Notes under the pieces: generated by a model | Seen by the model: the letters and a program-made list of their open reading frames with translations, nothing else | Database searches by the model: none | What the model was told of the DNA's origin: nothing | Assembly (NCBI RefSeq): GCF_002234575.2 | Contig: NZ_CP022464.2 | Location: forward strand, 6,386,001-6,450,000 | Reading direction: 5' to 3' | Length of the DNA stretch: 64,000 bases | From: Enterocloster bolteae | GTDB taxonomy: Bacteria > Bacillota > Clostridia > Lachnospirales > Lachnospiraceae | Part shown: positions 8,490 to 15,997 of the stretch, in pieces | Position numbering within the stretch: position 1 is the stretch's first letter | Layout of the letters: each line of letters begins with the position of its first letter | Position numbers and translations under genes: made by a program

Positions 8490-9089
8490 TCACCACAGTC
8501 GGTCAATCTGGGTATATATCTTATTAGGCTCTCTGTCCGTAAAACTGGTCAATGAGTCAGTGGGTTCTGTAAGCGGCATTACATTCAAAATATCCAGTAC
8601 ATAATACCAGATTCCTGTATCCCAGTCCCGGAACCGCCCATTGCAGACAGCTCTCCCATACTCACCGGGAGCCAAATCCAATGCCAGCTCATTGAGAGGC
8701 TGTTTCTGCCCGGTCTTATCGTAGGTATATCGCTCCGGCATCGCACCGATGTGCCAATCATTGCGGTAACGCACATGGATTCCGGACTCCTGCTGAATCA
8801 GTTCAAAAGGGTGAAGTCGCATTGTGCCATTCGGCTTCCACTCCATCAGCCTGCGACAGTCCCTATCGATCTGAAATCCATCGGGCCTCTGTATGATAGA
8901 TGCAAAGTGAGTAGGCAGACCAAAAGGATAATAGGAGAAGAAGTCTTTAGGCAGCCGCATGGCTCTGGGATACTGGTTCCGCTGTGCGGCCGCATTTCCG
9001 CCTCGGCAGTCTTTATACCATTGCAGGCGGATCTGCTGGATCAGAAGTGTGGGCAGATATTTTTCTCTTTTTTGTTCCTCAGCTTTCAT
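8490..9089 (-). CDS. Array protein, unrecognised
   Basis: A 199-residue protein, more basic at its N terminus (MKAEEQKREKYLPTLLIQQI) than its neighbours. The middle carries LPKDFFSYYPFGLPTHFASI and HIGAMPERYTYDKTGQ, and the end is WYYVLDILNVMPLTEP. It overlaps the 3' end of the upstream DUF2004-like gene by 11 bases, which points to coupled translation. No known motif was found. It may be an immunity protein by context only. Confidence 0.5.
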   Translation of the reverse strand: MKAEEQKREKYLPTLLIQQIRLQWYKDCRGGNAAAQRNQYPRAMRLPKDFFSYYPFGLPTHFASIIQRPDGFQIDRDCRRLMEWKPNGTMRLHPFELIQQESGIHVRYRNDWHIGAMPERYTYDKTGQKQPLNELALDLAPGEYGRAVCNGRFRDWDTGIWYYVLDILNVMPLTEPTDSLTSFTDREPNKIYTQIDRLW

Positions 9090-9582
9090 GGGTAATACAG
9101 AAAATCTCCTGGTTTAAGTCAAAGTAGATTACCATCAGCTCGTCGGTGATCTCCGGGTTGAAGGACAAATCCATGATGAACACTTGTTGATCCATCTCGT
9201 CATCCACCAGACTACCAAACCGCTTGAGCTTCAAAAAGTCCACCATCTCGGCAAAGGACAGCTTGGCCGGGTCGGTTCCCGGAAACAGTTCCGCCGCAAT
9301 ATCCGGGCCTACATCGTCCCGGTGGAACTCCATGAAAAATGTCACAACGCTATGGTAGCGGCTGTCCTCGTCCGCCAGCGCCGCTTTGATGGCGGTTTTG
9401 GCCTTCTCCGCCAATTTCTCCGCCTCATCCAGCATTTTTCCCACCGCATCCATGGCAGCAGGATCGCCGGTCAGTTCTTCCTCTACATCGAAGAGAAAGG
9501 GTAGTCCCGATTCCTCGGGAAAGTTGAAGATTTCCTCGCCGGGTATATATGTAAAATCAATGCGTTTACAGTTCAGTTTCAT
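9079..9582 (-). CDS. DUF2004-like protein
   Basis: A 167-residue acidic protein starting MKLNCKRIDFTYI, with AAGGAGG eight bases before the ATG at 9582. The C-terminal third (FIMDLSFNPEITDELMVIYF, then DLNQEIFCITHES) has the closing strand pattern of DUF2004: a D-x-S/Y-x-x-x-P/x-x-T-D-x-L-x-V core and a terminal E-S. A helical Ala/Lys/Glu-rich stretch at residues ~50-75 precedes it. DUF2004 proteins are small soluble proteins of unknown activity, frequent in immunity loci. The family call is by pattern and moderate. Confidence 0.5.
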   Translation of the reverse strand: MKLNCKRIDFTYIPGEEIFNFPEESGLPFLFDVEEELTGDPAAMDAVGKMLDEAEKLAEKAKTAIKAALADEDSRYHSVVTFFMEFHRDDVGPDIAAELFPGTDPAKLSFAEMVDFLKLKRFGSLVDDEMDQQVFIMDLSFNPEITDELMVIYFDLNQEIFCITHES

Positions 9583-9595
9583 AATGTTATCCTCC

Positions 9596-10435
9596 TTACC
9601 CCTCAATGTTGGCAGTTTTGAGGCCCTTTTTCAAAGAGCCGTAGACCGTCACCGCATGGTCGGTGAAGATCTCGTCGCAGTCAAACCAGGCGGTGAAGCT
9701 GCCGCCGGAGGTGACGGACAGGCTGGTCATACTGATCCGCCGGGCAAGTTCTTCCTCTGTGATGGGGTCGGTTTCCGGGTTGCGGGGATTTTCCTCATCC
9801 TGGGAGAGCCAGTTGTTGGCCAGCTCGGTCAGGTTCTTGGCTGCAAGGTCCCGCATGGCCTTATCCCAAGTTTCACAGTCGGCCAGCAGCTTCTTGGCGG
9901 CGCTGCGGGCGCGGGTCCAGGATGGCTTGCTCTCAGCATTGACCTCCAGAGAAAGGCTCACATCCTTTCCGCACCACTGGATTTCGCCCTCGAAGGCATC
10001 ATAGTCCTTGTCCAGTGTCAGTTCTCCCAGCACCTGGTCCTGGATCACCACCGGCTTGTGGTACTCGTCCAGAACGGCCTGGAGTTCCGGGCAGTCCTCG
10101 TGGGCCTTGACCACCTGGGAGATACACCAGGGCTGCACCACCAGATCCTTTGCCCATTCTTCCTTCATCCGGCGGATCTTCAGGCGGCAGATCTGCTCCT
10201 TGCCAAAGCGTCCCCAGCCCTTTTCGCCGTTACGCTCCTCCTCGGTGACCGGCCAATCCAGCCGCTCCTCTTTGGTGCTGACCTTGCCGGTGTCACAAAA
10301 CACTATGCCCAGCGTCACAACGGTCATTTCCCAAAAGTTGCCTTTCCAGTTAAATCCGCCCCCAATGCAGCGATTGATCAGAGCGACCACTTCCTGCTCC
10401 TCGGGCTCGTACATCTCATAGAATTCTTCAAACAT
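9596..10435 (-). CDS. DUF2262 domain protein
   Basis: A 279-residue protein. The central part (LGELTLDKDYDAFEGEIQW, then CGKDVSLSLEVN, AKKLLADCETWD) matches DUF2262: a short strand, F-x-G-x-x-x-W, a second strand with alternating hydrophobics, and a following helix that packs over it. The N-terminal ~100 residues are an additional helical domain (DUF7021-like in my memory). The tail (SVTSGGSFTAWFDCDEIFTDH, then VYGSLKKGLKTANIEG) closes the fold. DUF2262 is a frequent member of polyimmunity loci. There is no signal peptide and the role is inferred. Confidence 0.65.
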   Translation of the reverse strand: MFEEFYEMYEPEEQEVVALINRCIGGGFNWKGNFWEMTVVTLGIVFCDTGKVSTKEERLDWPVTEEERNGEKGWGRFGKEQICRLKIRRMKEEWAKDLVVQPWCISQVVKAHEDCPELQAVLDEYHKPVVIQDQVLGELTLDKDYDAFEGEIQWCGKDVSLSLEVNAESKPSWTRARSAAKKLLADCETWDKAMRDLAAKNLTELANNWLSQDEENPRNPETDPITEEELARRISMTSLSVTSGGSFTAWFDCDEIFTDHAVTVYGSLKKGLKTANIEG

Positions 10436-10448
10436 TGCGTATCCTCCT

Positions 10449-11039
10449 TTACAGCAGTTTCAGCACTGCGGCGGCAGGCCCGGCAAACTCCTCCGAAACC
10501 TGCTCCAATATATCCCGGTAGGCCAGCACCGCCTGCCAGGAATAGTAATAGAAGCTGTAAAATAGGTCATCCGGGAAAACCTCGTCCTCCTCGTAGCGCA
10601 TCTCATCTTCTTCCTCGTCGTATTCCTCCGACCACAGGTATTCTTCCTTCAGCAGATCGGAGAACAGCGGCAGCGCCTCGGCGTGCTCCATCTCGTCCCC
10701 GTCGTGGAAGCACTGGAGGATGCAGGAGAAGAAGTCCAGCAGCTCCCCGGCCAGGAAATGGGCTGCGGGGTTCTGCCCGCTGTCTGCGAGGGCCTTCTCC
10801 AGAATTCGGCTCAGGAACACCATACCAAAGGGGGTGGCGTGCCAAAGGGTACTCTGGTGCTCCATGTTGGTGGTGAGCTCGTAGAGGGACTCTTTGACGG
10901 ACGCCAAATCACGCATCTGCTCCAGCACTGTCAGGTGTGCGGGAAAATCCGTCCCCCGGCCATAGGCGGTGGTGAGCCGGTGCCACGGGACATCCGTGAC
11001 CTTGAGATGGGTGATATAGGTTCTGTTTTCTTCTGTCAT
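10449..11039 (-). CDS. Array protein with acidic cluster, unrecognised
   Basis: A 196-residue helical protein with a striking acidic run near residues 138-155 (SEEYDEEEDEMRYEEDE), then an aromatic stretch (FYSFYYYSWQAVLAY). The N-terminal half reads VTDVPWHRLTTAYGRG and HQSTLWHATPFGMVFLSRIL. The acidic cluster could mimic nucleic acid, as several nuclease inhibitors do, but that is a guess. It sits 13 bases after the upstream stop. I do not recognise a family. Confidence 0.5.
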   Translation of the reverse strand: MTEENRTYITHLKVTDVPWHRLTTAYGRGTDFPAHLTVLEQMRDLASVKESLYELTTNMEHQSTLWHATPFGMVFLSRILEKALADSGQNPAAHFLAGELLDFFSCILQCFHDGDEMEHAEALPLFSDLLKEEYLWSEEYDEEEDEMRYEEDEVFPDDLFYSFYYYSWQAVLAYRDILEQVSEEFAGPAAAVLKLL

Positions 11040-11051
11040 GTTGTTGCCACC

Positions 11052-11672
11052 TTATCCCGTTATCTGGCTGCGGTACTCCTTCTCCAGAGCGGTGTACCAC
11101 CGTTGCAGCATGGTTTCCAGACTGGTTTTTCCTTTGCGATCTGTAAAAACAAGGAACTTTTGCAGCAGTCTGGGGAACAGATATTTGCCCGCTTCTGTCA
11201 GGTCCTGATTGAGATAGACCATCCGCAGGATACGGCCCTGCCGGTCCAGAGGGTTCTTTTTCAGCAGTTCCTTTTCAAAGCAGAAGCGCAGGAATACCAC
11301 ATTCTCGTCATAGAAGTCCTCCACCACAGCCGCGCCAATGCTGGTGTAGGTGATGTCGTACACCAAACGGCTCCAGTCAAATTTCTCAGCATAGAGCAGT
11401 TTCAGCGCCTTCGCCCAGTGTTCCTCCGGGATTACCAGCATCCTGTGCTGGGCGGTACTGGAGTAGCCACGGTAGACGGGTTCCGGCTGCCCCAGCAGCT
11501 CACTCACGCTGTCGGCGTAGACGAAGCACAGCTCCTCATCGAACAGGCCGCCGATGAAGTTGCCGTTGCAGTACAGCATATAATTCTTGGACTTCGCCGG
11601 AGAATAAGAGAGGCTGTATTCCTGCGAGTCCAGGCTTTTATGTACCTTGTTCAGAAAGTCTATTGATGTCAT
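11052..11672 (-). CDS. Array protein, unrecognised
   Basis: A 206-residue protein starting MTSIDFLNKVHKSLDSQ. The ATG at 11672 follows GAGGAG, and the upstream gene's stop lies inside that ribosome site, so the two are coupled. The first half (KNYMLYCNGNFIGGLFDEEL, then CFVYADSVSELLGQPEPVYRGY) looks like a small alpha/beta domain similar in pattern to TfoX N-terminal folds. The second half is helical (FDWSRLVYDITYTSIGAAVV, LLQKFLVFTDRKGKTSLETM). The TfoX resemblance is weak. No catalytic motif. Confidence 0.5.
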   Translation of the reverse strand: MTSIDFLNKVHKSLDSQEYSLSYSPAKSKNYMLYCNGNFIGGLFDEELCFVYADSVSELLGQPEPVYRGYSSTAQHRMLVIPEEHWAKALKLLYAEKFDWSRLVYDITYTSIGAAVVEDFYDENVVFLRFCFEKELLKKNPLDRQGRILRMVYLNQDLTEAGKYLFPRLLQKFLVFTDRKGKTSLETMLQRWYTALEKEYRSQITG

Positions 11673-11676
11673 GGCT

Positions 11677-12756
11677 TTACTCCTCAAACTCACCCTCGAT
11701 CATCCCGTTCAGATACCGGCCGGGATCTGCGATGAAGTCATCCCATTTGGCCAGAGGGTGGAATTCCTCATGCTCGATGTCCAGATACCACAGCTTTTTG
11801 TCCCTGGGGCTCCACAGCAGCAGATAGTCGCTGTAGTTGTCCATCTGCACCATCAGGGAGAGCAGCTTCTTCCGTTTCCAGGTCATCTCCTGCACATCCA
11901 TGAAGGAGTAGAGCTCCGCCCACTTCACCCATTCCTGATCCGGGAACTCCAGCCGCAGGGGGCCGGTCTTCAAGTATTCCACCAGCTTGGCGGGCAGCTT
12001 GTAGGGCATGAGCTGCCGGATCTTTTCCTGCTCGTTGTGCCATTCCTCCGGCTCCAGGGCTTTCAGGTAGTCGGCCAGCTCTTGATTTTTGTTCTGCACC
12101 GCCACGGTGTAAGGCCGGTCGCCGTATTTGTCAGCAATGGTGATGTCGGCTCCTTGCTCAATGAGCCAGCGCACCATAGGGAAATTGTTGGAGCGGGCGG
12201 CCTCGGTGACAGGGGTGGAGGCGTAAGGGAACACCATGTCCGGCTTGTGATAATTGATGTCTGCCCCTTTTTCCAGAAGCAGCCGGGCAAGTTTGGTATT
12301 GCCCTCGGACACAGCGGCCCGGAATGCCTCGCCGCCAAACTTCTCCACTGTAATCCCGGCTTGCTCCAGCACCTGGATATTCTCCGGGCGCTTGCCCCAG
12401 CGCACCTCCTGGAAGGCCCGCTCTTTCTGCTTCGAGCTGAGCTTTGCGGCCTGTCCAGCAAAGAGCGCCACCACCTCCGGCCCACAACAGCGGGCGGCGG
12501 TGAGCAGCAGGGGCTGTTCCTCTGCCAGACTGGAATCAGCTCCATGCTCCAGCAGGAAGTGGATCATAGGCACATCGTTCCGAAAAACCGCAATCTCCAA
12601 TGGCATCAGCTTGATGTATTCGCTGAGCTGGATGGGAACATCTAAATCCAGACCGCCTTGAAGCAGCGCCTCCAGCTTGGGCGTGTCATGGTCACAGATG
12701 GCGGCAGCCGTTTCCGGGAGGGTCTCCCAGCGGCCAATATATGCAATTTGGTACAT
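11677..12756 (-). CDS. Ankyrin-repeat protein with SUKH-like tail
   Basis: A 359-residue protein. Residues ~20-240 hold ankyrin-type repeats, the clearest being LEIAVFRNDVPMIHFLLEHGAD, NTKLARLLLEKGADINYH, TPVTEAARSNNFPMVRWLIEQ and RPYTVAVQNKNQELADYL. The last ~100 residues (LRLEFPDQEWVKWAELYSF, then NYSDYLLLWSPRDKKLWYLD and IADPGRYLNGMI) have the strand/loop sequence of SMI1/KNR4-like (SUKH) domains. Ankyrin plus SUKH is a known immunity architecture and gives two binding surfaces. There is no signal peptide. Assignment of the repeats is firm, the tail is likely. Confidence 0.7.
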   Translation of the reverse strand: MYQIAYIGRWETLPETAAAICDHDTPKLEALLQGGLDLDVPIQLSEYIKLMPLEIAVFRNDVPMIHFLLEHGADSSLAEEQPLLLTAARCCGPEVVALFAGQAAKLSSKQKERAFQEVRWGKRPENIQVLEQAGITVEKFGGEAFRAAVSEGNTKLARLLLEKGADINYHKPDMVFPYASTPVTEAARSNNFPMVRWLIEQGADITIADKYGDRPYTVAVQNKNQELADYLKALEPEEWHNEQEKIRQLMPYKLPAKLVEYLKTGPLRLEFPDQEWVKWAELYSFMDVQEMTWKRKKLLSLMVQMDNYSDYLLLWSPRDKKLWYLDIEHEEFHPLAKWDDFIADPGRYLNGMIEGEFEE

Positions 12757-12763
12757 AAGGCAC

Positions 12764-13105
12764 CTACTTTCGTTGTTGTTTCACTTGATAGGGAACGGTC
12801 CGGCCCAGCACCCGGCCTTTGCCAACGGCATTGGCTCCCTCATAGATTAAAAATTCCGCATTGTTTTCCAGCGGAGCATAGTCAATGGTATCTGGATAGA
12901 GGGGCTGGGCATTTCCCAAGGCCGGTGTATCAAATGTACACTCGGTTCCGTCCAGAAAGCATACACCCAGATATTCCGTAGTTCCAATAACCACAAAATG
13001 GGGACAATACTTTCCACTGACCAGGCTGGGTGGTATTTTTCGTTTGCCGCTCCAGAAGATGACCTCCACATGAAGCGCCGCCCGGTTTTCATCTGTTCCA
13101 ATCAT
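12764..13105 (-). CDS. EF-Tu domain-like small protein
   Basis: A 113-residue protein. VEVIFWSGKRKIPPSLVSGK, then YCPHFVVIG, LGVCFLDG, and AEFLIYEGANAVGKGRVL follow the order of strands in the C-terminal beta-barrel of elongation factor Tu (K-x-GGR-x-x-P, Y-x-P-x-F, F-x-x-REG-x-x-VG-x-G-x-V). The residues that bind tRNA in true EF-Tu are not complete. There is no GTPase domain. Free-standing copies of this barrel occur in immunity arrays, where they might act as decoys for toxins that attack EF-Tu. That role is speculation. The fold resemblance is read from the sequence. Confidence 0.55.
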   Translation of the reverse strand: MIGTDENRAALHVEVIFWSGKRKIPPSLVSGKYCPHFVVIGTTEYLGVCFLDGTECTFDTPALGNAQPLYPDTIDYAPLENNAEFLIYEGANAVGKGRVLGRTVPYQVKQQRK

Positions 13106-13119
13106 GCCGCATTCTCCTT

Positions 13120-13707
13120 TTATCCCACAATGGTGGTTTCCTGGATAGCCAGATTATCGTAATCCATGGCGATCAGCTTTTCAGCGGCCTGTGGGGTACA
13201 CATGAACCAGGTGCTCACGCCCCAGGCATCCATCCTTGTGACGGTGAAGAAGTCGGTTTCGGCGGGAGAGGGATTTCTGGCGTCAAGATAGCGGTCAGAA
13301 TAGAGGTAGACCAGATCCACCTCCCGGTCCGGTAGCCACTTGGCCCGGCGCGCACGGGGCTTTCCGTTTTTCAGAGTCTTTTCTCTGGGGTTCTCAAACC
13401 ACGCCAGTTCCTTGAGCTTCAGACCGGTAAAGGTATCCATGAGCCGCTGGGCGATCTCCCGGTGGGTAAATACTCCGCAGTCCCAGGAGCCTATCAGCCA
13501 TGTCTGTATAAAGTCGCCCACCTTGCTGCCAGGAGCAGGCGGCCCGTAGACGCTCTCATCCGCCCACATGACCTCTATCTTTTCACATTGATCTGGCCGA
13601 GGACAGGACTGCTTGTTGCCATAGCGGTACATGATATTTACATAGCCATAATCTTCGCCGGTTCGGTCATGGCCGACGACTTCTATTTTATAAGCAGTGA
13701 TTGACAT
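13120..13707 (-). CDS. Array protein, unrecognised
   Basis: A 195-residue protein starting MSITAYKIEVVGHDRTGED. Its features are GDFIQTWLIGSWDCGVFTHRE in the middle, a basic stretch (REKTLKNGKPRARRAKW) near residue 115, and VDLVYLYSDRYLDARNPSPA, then MDAWGVSTWFMCTPQAAEKL. The basic patch is unusual in this mostly acidic array. No membrane segment or catalytic motif is obvious. It is followed after 14 bases by the EF-Tu-like gene. Family not recognised. Confidence 0.5.
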   Translation of the reverse strand: MSITAYKIEVVGHDRTGEDYGYVNIMYRYGNKQSCPRPDQCEKIEVMWADESVYGPPAPGSKVGDFIQTWLIGSWDCGVFTHREIAQRLMDTFTGLKLKELAWFENPREKTLKNGKPRARRAKWLPDREVDLVYLYSDRYLDARNPSPAETDFFTVTRMDAWGVSTWFMCTPQAAEKLIAMDYDNLAIQETTIVG

Positions 13708-13738
13708 TGCAGTTCCACCTCCTGAGCCAGCACAAAAC

Positions 13739-14281
13739 TTATGCCAATTCCGCGTCCAAAATCTGGACTGGTTTTCCTTTCTCGTTCACATAGTAAAGGG
13801 CAATATAGTCGATGCCGTCCCGCTTGACTTGCTCCCAGGGCATCCGCTCGCCGTTGATCAGTTCCACAGTATCCGACTCATCCGGTTCGAAGTCTTCTTT
13901 TTCGTCCTCATAGTCGATGTTGTACCCCAGCTCCAGCACCAACTTGGAGGCAGGGATCTCATATTGCTTGAGGGGACGGTGTTCCAATTCAGATGGATCG
14001 TGTTCATCGCAGAACAGATGGTCGTAGCCATGCCGTCCACCGTCAAAGATAACGAACTCCTCACCGCTCTCTGGGTCACGGGCTGCCACCAGTCCGGGGG
14101 CCTCATCGCTATCTACAATATAGGATTGGGGCTCTCCCTTCACAGTGAGCAGATCTCCGTAATACCAAACTTCCAGCAGTTCATTGCCGGCGGTGGAACA
14201 GAGTGTCACGGTAGGCAAACGCTTTTCCGCCCACTCTTTCACATGGCCGGTGAGCCAGGTGGGATATTTCTCAGTCATCAT
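13739..14281 (-). CDS. Array protein, unrecognised, acidic
   Basis: A 180-residue, highly acidic protein (DEDE-rich at residues ~120-140). It opens with two possible ATG codons at 14281 and 14278, both served by GAAGGAG. Segments such as ELLEVWYYGDLLTV, IVDSDEAPGLVAARDPESGE and EFVIFDGGRHGYDHLFCDEH show strands joined by D/G turns. The tail has DYIALYYVNEKGKPVQILDAEL. No known domain recognised. It lies 13 bases after the Imm17-like gene and is surely co-transcribed. Confidence 0.5.
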   Translation of the reverse strand: MMTEKYPTWLTGHVKEWAEKRLPTVTLCSTAGNELLEVWYYGDLLTVKGEPQSYIVDSDEAPGLVAARDPESGEEFVIFDGGRHGYDHLFCDEHDPSELEHRPLKQYEIPASKLVLELGYNIDYEDEKEDFEPDESDTVELINGERMPWEQVKRDGIDYIALYYVNEKGKPVQILDAELA

Positions 14282-14294
14282 AGTCTTTCTCCTT

Positions 14295-14528
14295 CTATTT
14301 CAATTTCAGCACAAATCCCCAGATACTCACCACAATCAGGAGGACACCCAACAGAAAGAAAACCACACGCCGGTATCCTCTGCTGTGTCGATGGGCATCT
14401 CGCGTACCAGTGGGGTCGCAGAGCCAGTTCCAGTTGCGGATCGCTCCAATTAAAATCACGGCTCCGATGAGCACCGATGCAATGTGCCAATGCTCTTGCA
14501 AAAATGCTGTGGTCTGTTCGCTGTTCAT
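14295..14528 (-). CDS. Imm17-like small membrane protein
   Basis: A 77-residue protein with two membrane helices (IASVLIGAVILIGAIRNWNW and VVFFLLGVLLIVVSIWGFVL) separated by a short polar loop with several Arg/His. Two helices with an N-W at the end of the first, a basic loop R-x-Y-R-R before the second, and a G-x-L-L-I core match the Imm17 family of integral-membrane immunity proteins. Such proteins protect against membrane-acting or cell-envelope toxins. It is the only clear membrane protein of the array. Call by pattern. Confidence 0.6.
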   Translation of the reverse strand: MNSEQTTAFLQEHWHIASVLIGAVILIGAIRNWNWLCDPTGTRDAHRHSRGYRRVVFFLLGVLLIVVSIWGFVLKLK

Positions 14529-14588
14529 TCTACTTCCTCCTCACGCAAATACCTGCTGGTATTTCTCTTTTCATACTGTGCGACTTTT

Positions 14589-15704
14589 TTAGGTCTGCTG
14601 GTGCTGCATGGACACGATATGACAGTCCGGGCAGAATTCCACATAGAGCGTGCCCTCCGCACAGTCAAACACCATATCCCACTGGATTTGGGCCAGATAC
14701 TTCATGGGCTTGCCGCAGTGAGGACAGGTCGTATATTCCGCGTCCTGCACCCAATTGGCAAAGCCGCCGATGGTATTCACATCCTGGCAGGCCGCACCGT
14801 AAAACAGGGACACAGGCGCTTCGCCCAGCACAAAGGGATTTTCCGTGAGGGCCTTGTACTCCTCGGGACTGACATAGCAATCCGTCTTCTCCGCGCCGTC
14901 AAATAGCTCAGAGGGAAAGACCTCCACGCCGCCATCCAGGGTAAACCGGTTGAAGGCGGGGCCTTTGAGGAATCCCACGCAGCTGGGGCAGCAGGTGGCA
15001 GTCAGGATACCATCCAACCCCAGAAATTTCAGACGCTCATCCCGGCCGTCCAGCACCAATATATCCACCACGCGTCCGCCGCAGTGGGGACAGGTATCTT
15101 CCCGTTCTCGGCCAATGCGGACGGGAGATTTCTCGCCAGTGGTTCCCTTGACCATAGGATAGCAGGTGTCGAAGTTGAGTTGGATTTTCTGGCCCTCCTT
15201 GTCGAAGGTCCAGCCTCCGATCTGCGCATAGCTGGATGGGTCTACATAGAGGCCCTTGCGCCAGGGCCGGGGATTTCGCTCCAGCTCCAGCAGCGTCTCC
15301 ATTGCCTTGTCATCTCCCTGCATAGCAAGGCAACTCATCAGGTTGGAGGCCGCGCTGGAATACTCCGCGGACAACAGCGCATGAATCAGACCATCTCGCA
15401 CATCGGCGGGAGCGTGATAATAGATCTCACAGGGCCAAAACACCTCTGCGGCCAGTGCCATCCGCTGAATCTCTGGGGTGATGACATCATGGTAGCCAAG
15501 CAGCTGCCAAAAGTCGGCGAACTCTGGGTCCTCCATATCAGCCAGCCTCTGGATGTTCTGTATCAAGTTTCTTTGTTTTTCGACAATTTGTTCCGGCGTC
15601 CAGGCCAGAGCAGCTTGCCGTTCTTGCTCGCACTTACATTTCCAACACAATCCCTCATAACCCAATGGGGTTCCACAGCTGGGGCAGGTATATTTCAGAC
15701 TCAT
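14589..15704 (-). CDS. YwqG/DUF1963-like zinc-ribbon protein
   Basis: The first full-length protein gene of the array (371 residues). It begins with a zinc ribbon (CPSC, CWKC), has a second cysteine set in the middle (CPHC, CCPSC) and ends with GGFANWVQD, TCPHCGKPMKYLAQIQWD and the tail EFCPDCHIVSMQHQ. The last part copies the YwqG/DUF1963 signature: I-G-G-x-x-x-W-x-Q, a CPxC ribbon, a L-x-Q-I strand and a terminal C-x-x-C-x-x-x-x-x-Q. The function of DUF1963 is unknown, though it is common in immunity loci. AAGGAG is found nine bases before the ATG. Confidence 0.6.
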   Translation of the reverse strand: MSLKYTCPSCGTPLGYEGLCWKCKCEQERQAALAWTPEQIVEKQRNLIQNIQRLADMEDPEFADFWQLLGYHDVITPEIQRMALAAEVFWPCEIYYHAPADVRDGLIHALLSAEYSSAASNLMSCLAMQGDDKAMETLLELERNPRPWRKGLYVDPSSYAQIGGWTFDKEGQKIQLNFDTCYPMVKGTTGEKSPVRIGREREDTCPHCGGRVVDILVLDGRDERLKFLGLDGILTATCCPSCVGFLKGPAFNRFTLDGGVEVFPSELFDGAEKTDCYVSPEEYKALTENPFVLGEAPVSLFYGAACQDVNTIGGFANWVQDAEYTTCPHCGKPMKYLAQIQWDMVFDCAEGTLYVEFCPDCHIVSMQHQQT

Positions 15705-15719
15705 GTTCTCATACTCCTT

Positions 15720-15890
15720 TCAGGCAATAAAAAAGCCCCACGCCGCACTGTCATAAAGACAGGCTGACGCAGGACATGAAGAAGCCGCGTTGAAGGAGCC
15801 GCATCCACCAGCAGATGTAGTTTCTTCAACAACCAAAATATTTTTTTCGTATCTTAAAGCAGCAAATTGCTGTTCAATATATTTGTTCAT
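15720..15890 (-). CDS. Small Cys-containing peptide with double-Gly-like site
   Basis: A 56-residue open frame (start ATG 15890; an in-frame ATG at 15914 or TTG at 15950 would lengthen it). It starts MNKYIEQQFAALRYEKNIL and continues with VVEETTSAGG, then CGSFNAASSCPASACLYDS and AAWGFFIA. The charged leader, a Gly-Gly pair and a short Ser/Ala/Cys core look like a ribosomal peptide precursor. No modification enzyme or transporter is near. The ribosome site is weak. It lies just downstream of the promoter at 15928-15956 and 16 bases before the next gene, so it may be the first gene of the array or only a leader ORF. Confidence 0.4.
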   Translation of the reverse strand: MNKYIEQQFAALRYEKNILVVEETTSAGGCGSFNAASSCPASACLYDSAAWGFFIA

Positions 15891-15927
15891 AGCGGCACCA
15901 TTTGTTCTGAGCATAGTTTTATATTTT

Positions 15928-15956
15928 ATTATATCACAGCACTCCTTCAATGAAAA
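15928..15956 (-). promoter_or_regulatory. Sigma-A-type promoter for the array
   Basis: Reading the minus strand, TTTTCA (15956-15951) and TATAAT (15933-15928) are separated by 17 bases. The -10 box is perfect and the -35 matches four of six. It lies directly before the first small gene and points into the array. It is the only good promoter I found for the whole set. Confidence 0.5.
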
Positions 15957-15997
15957 TATTTTGTTGGAAATGCCAATGAAAAATTTTTGTGAATTTG

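Larger units (their letters stand above)
1..15704 (-). other. Polyimmunity-type gene array
   Basis: At least 24 consecutive minus-strand genes lie head to tail with spacings from 4-base overlaps to about 60 bases and no internal mobile gene. Most encode soluble, acidic proteins of 80-370 residues, and many match families used as immunity proteins against polymorphic toxins: SUKH, Imm17, DUF6881, DUF4241, DUF5713, DUF2262 and ankyrin. No toxin with an LXG, RHS or other delivery domain is seen. The promoter at 15928-15956 points into the array. That it works as a defence stock against competitors' toxins is inferred from gene content. Confidence 0.7.

Noticed and set aside
9386..10876. A 496-codon plus-strand frame over the array
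   Set aside because: It lies opposite three good minus-strand genes with proper ribosome sites, has no family pattern and is rich in Pro/Arg/Gly, as typical for antisense shadows in GC-rich DNA.
15720..15775. Terminator at GGGGCTTTTTTATT
   Set aside because: The T-run is there but no stem partner for the GC part can be found. The bases are inside the small peptide frame.
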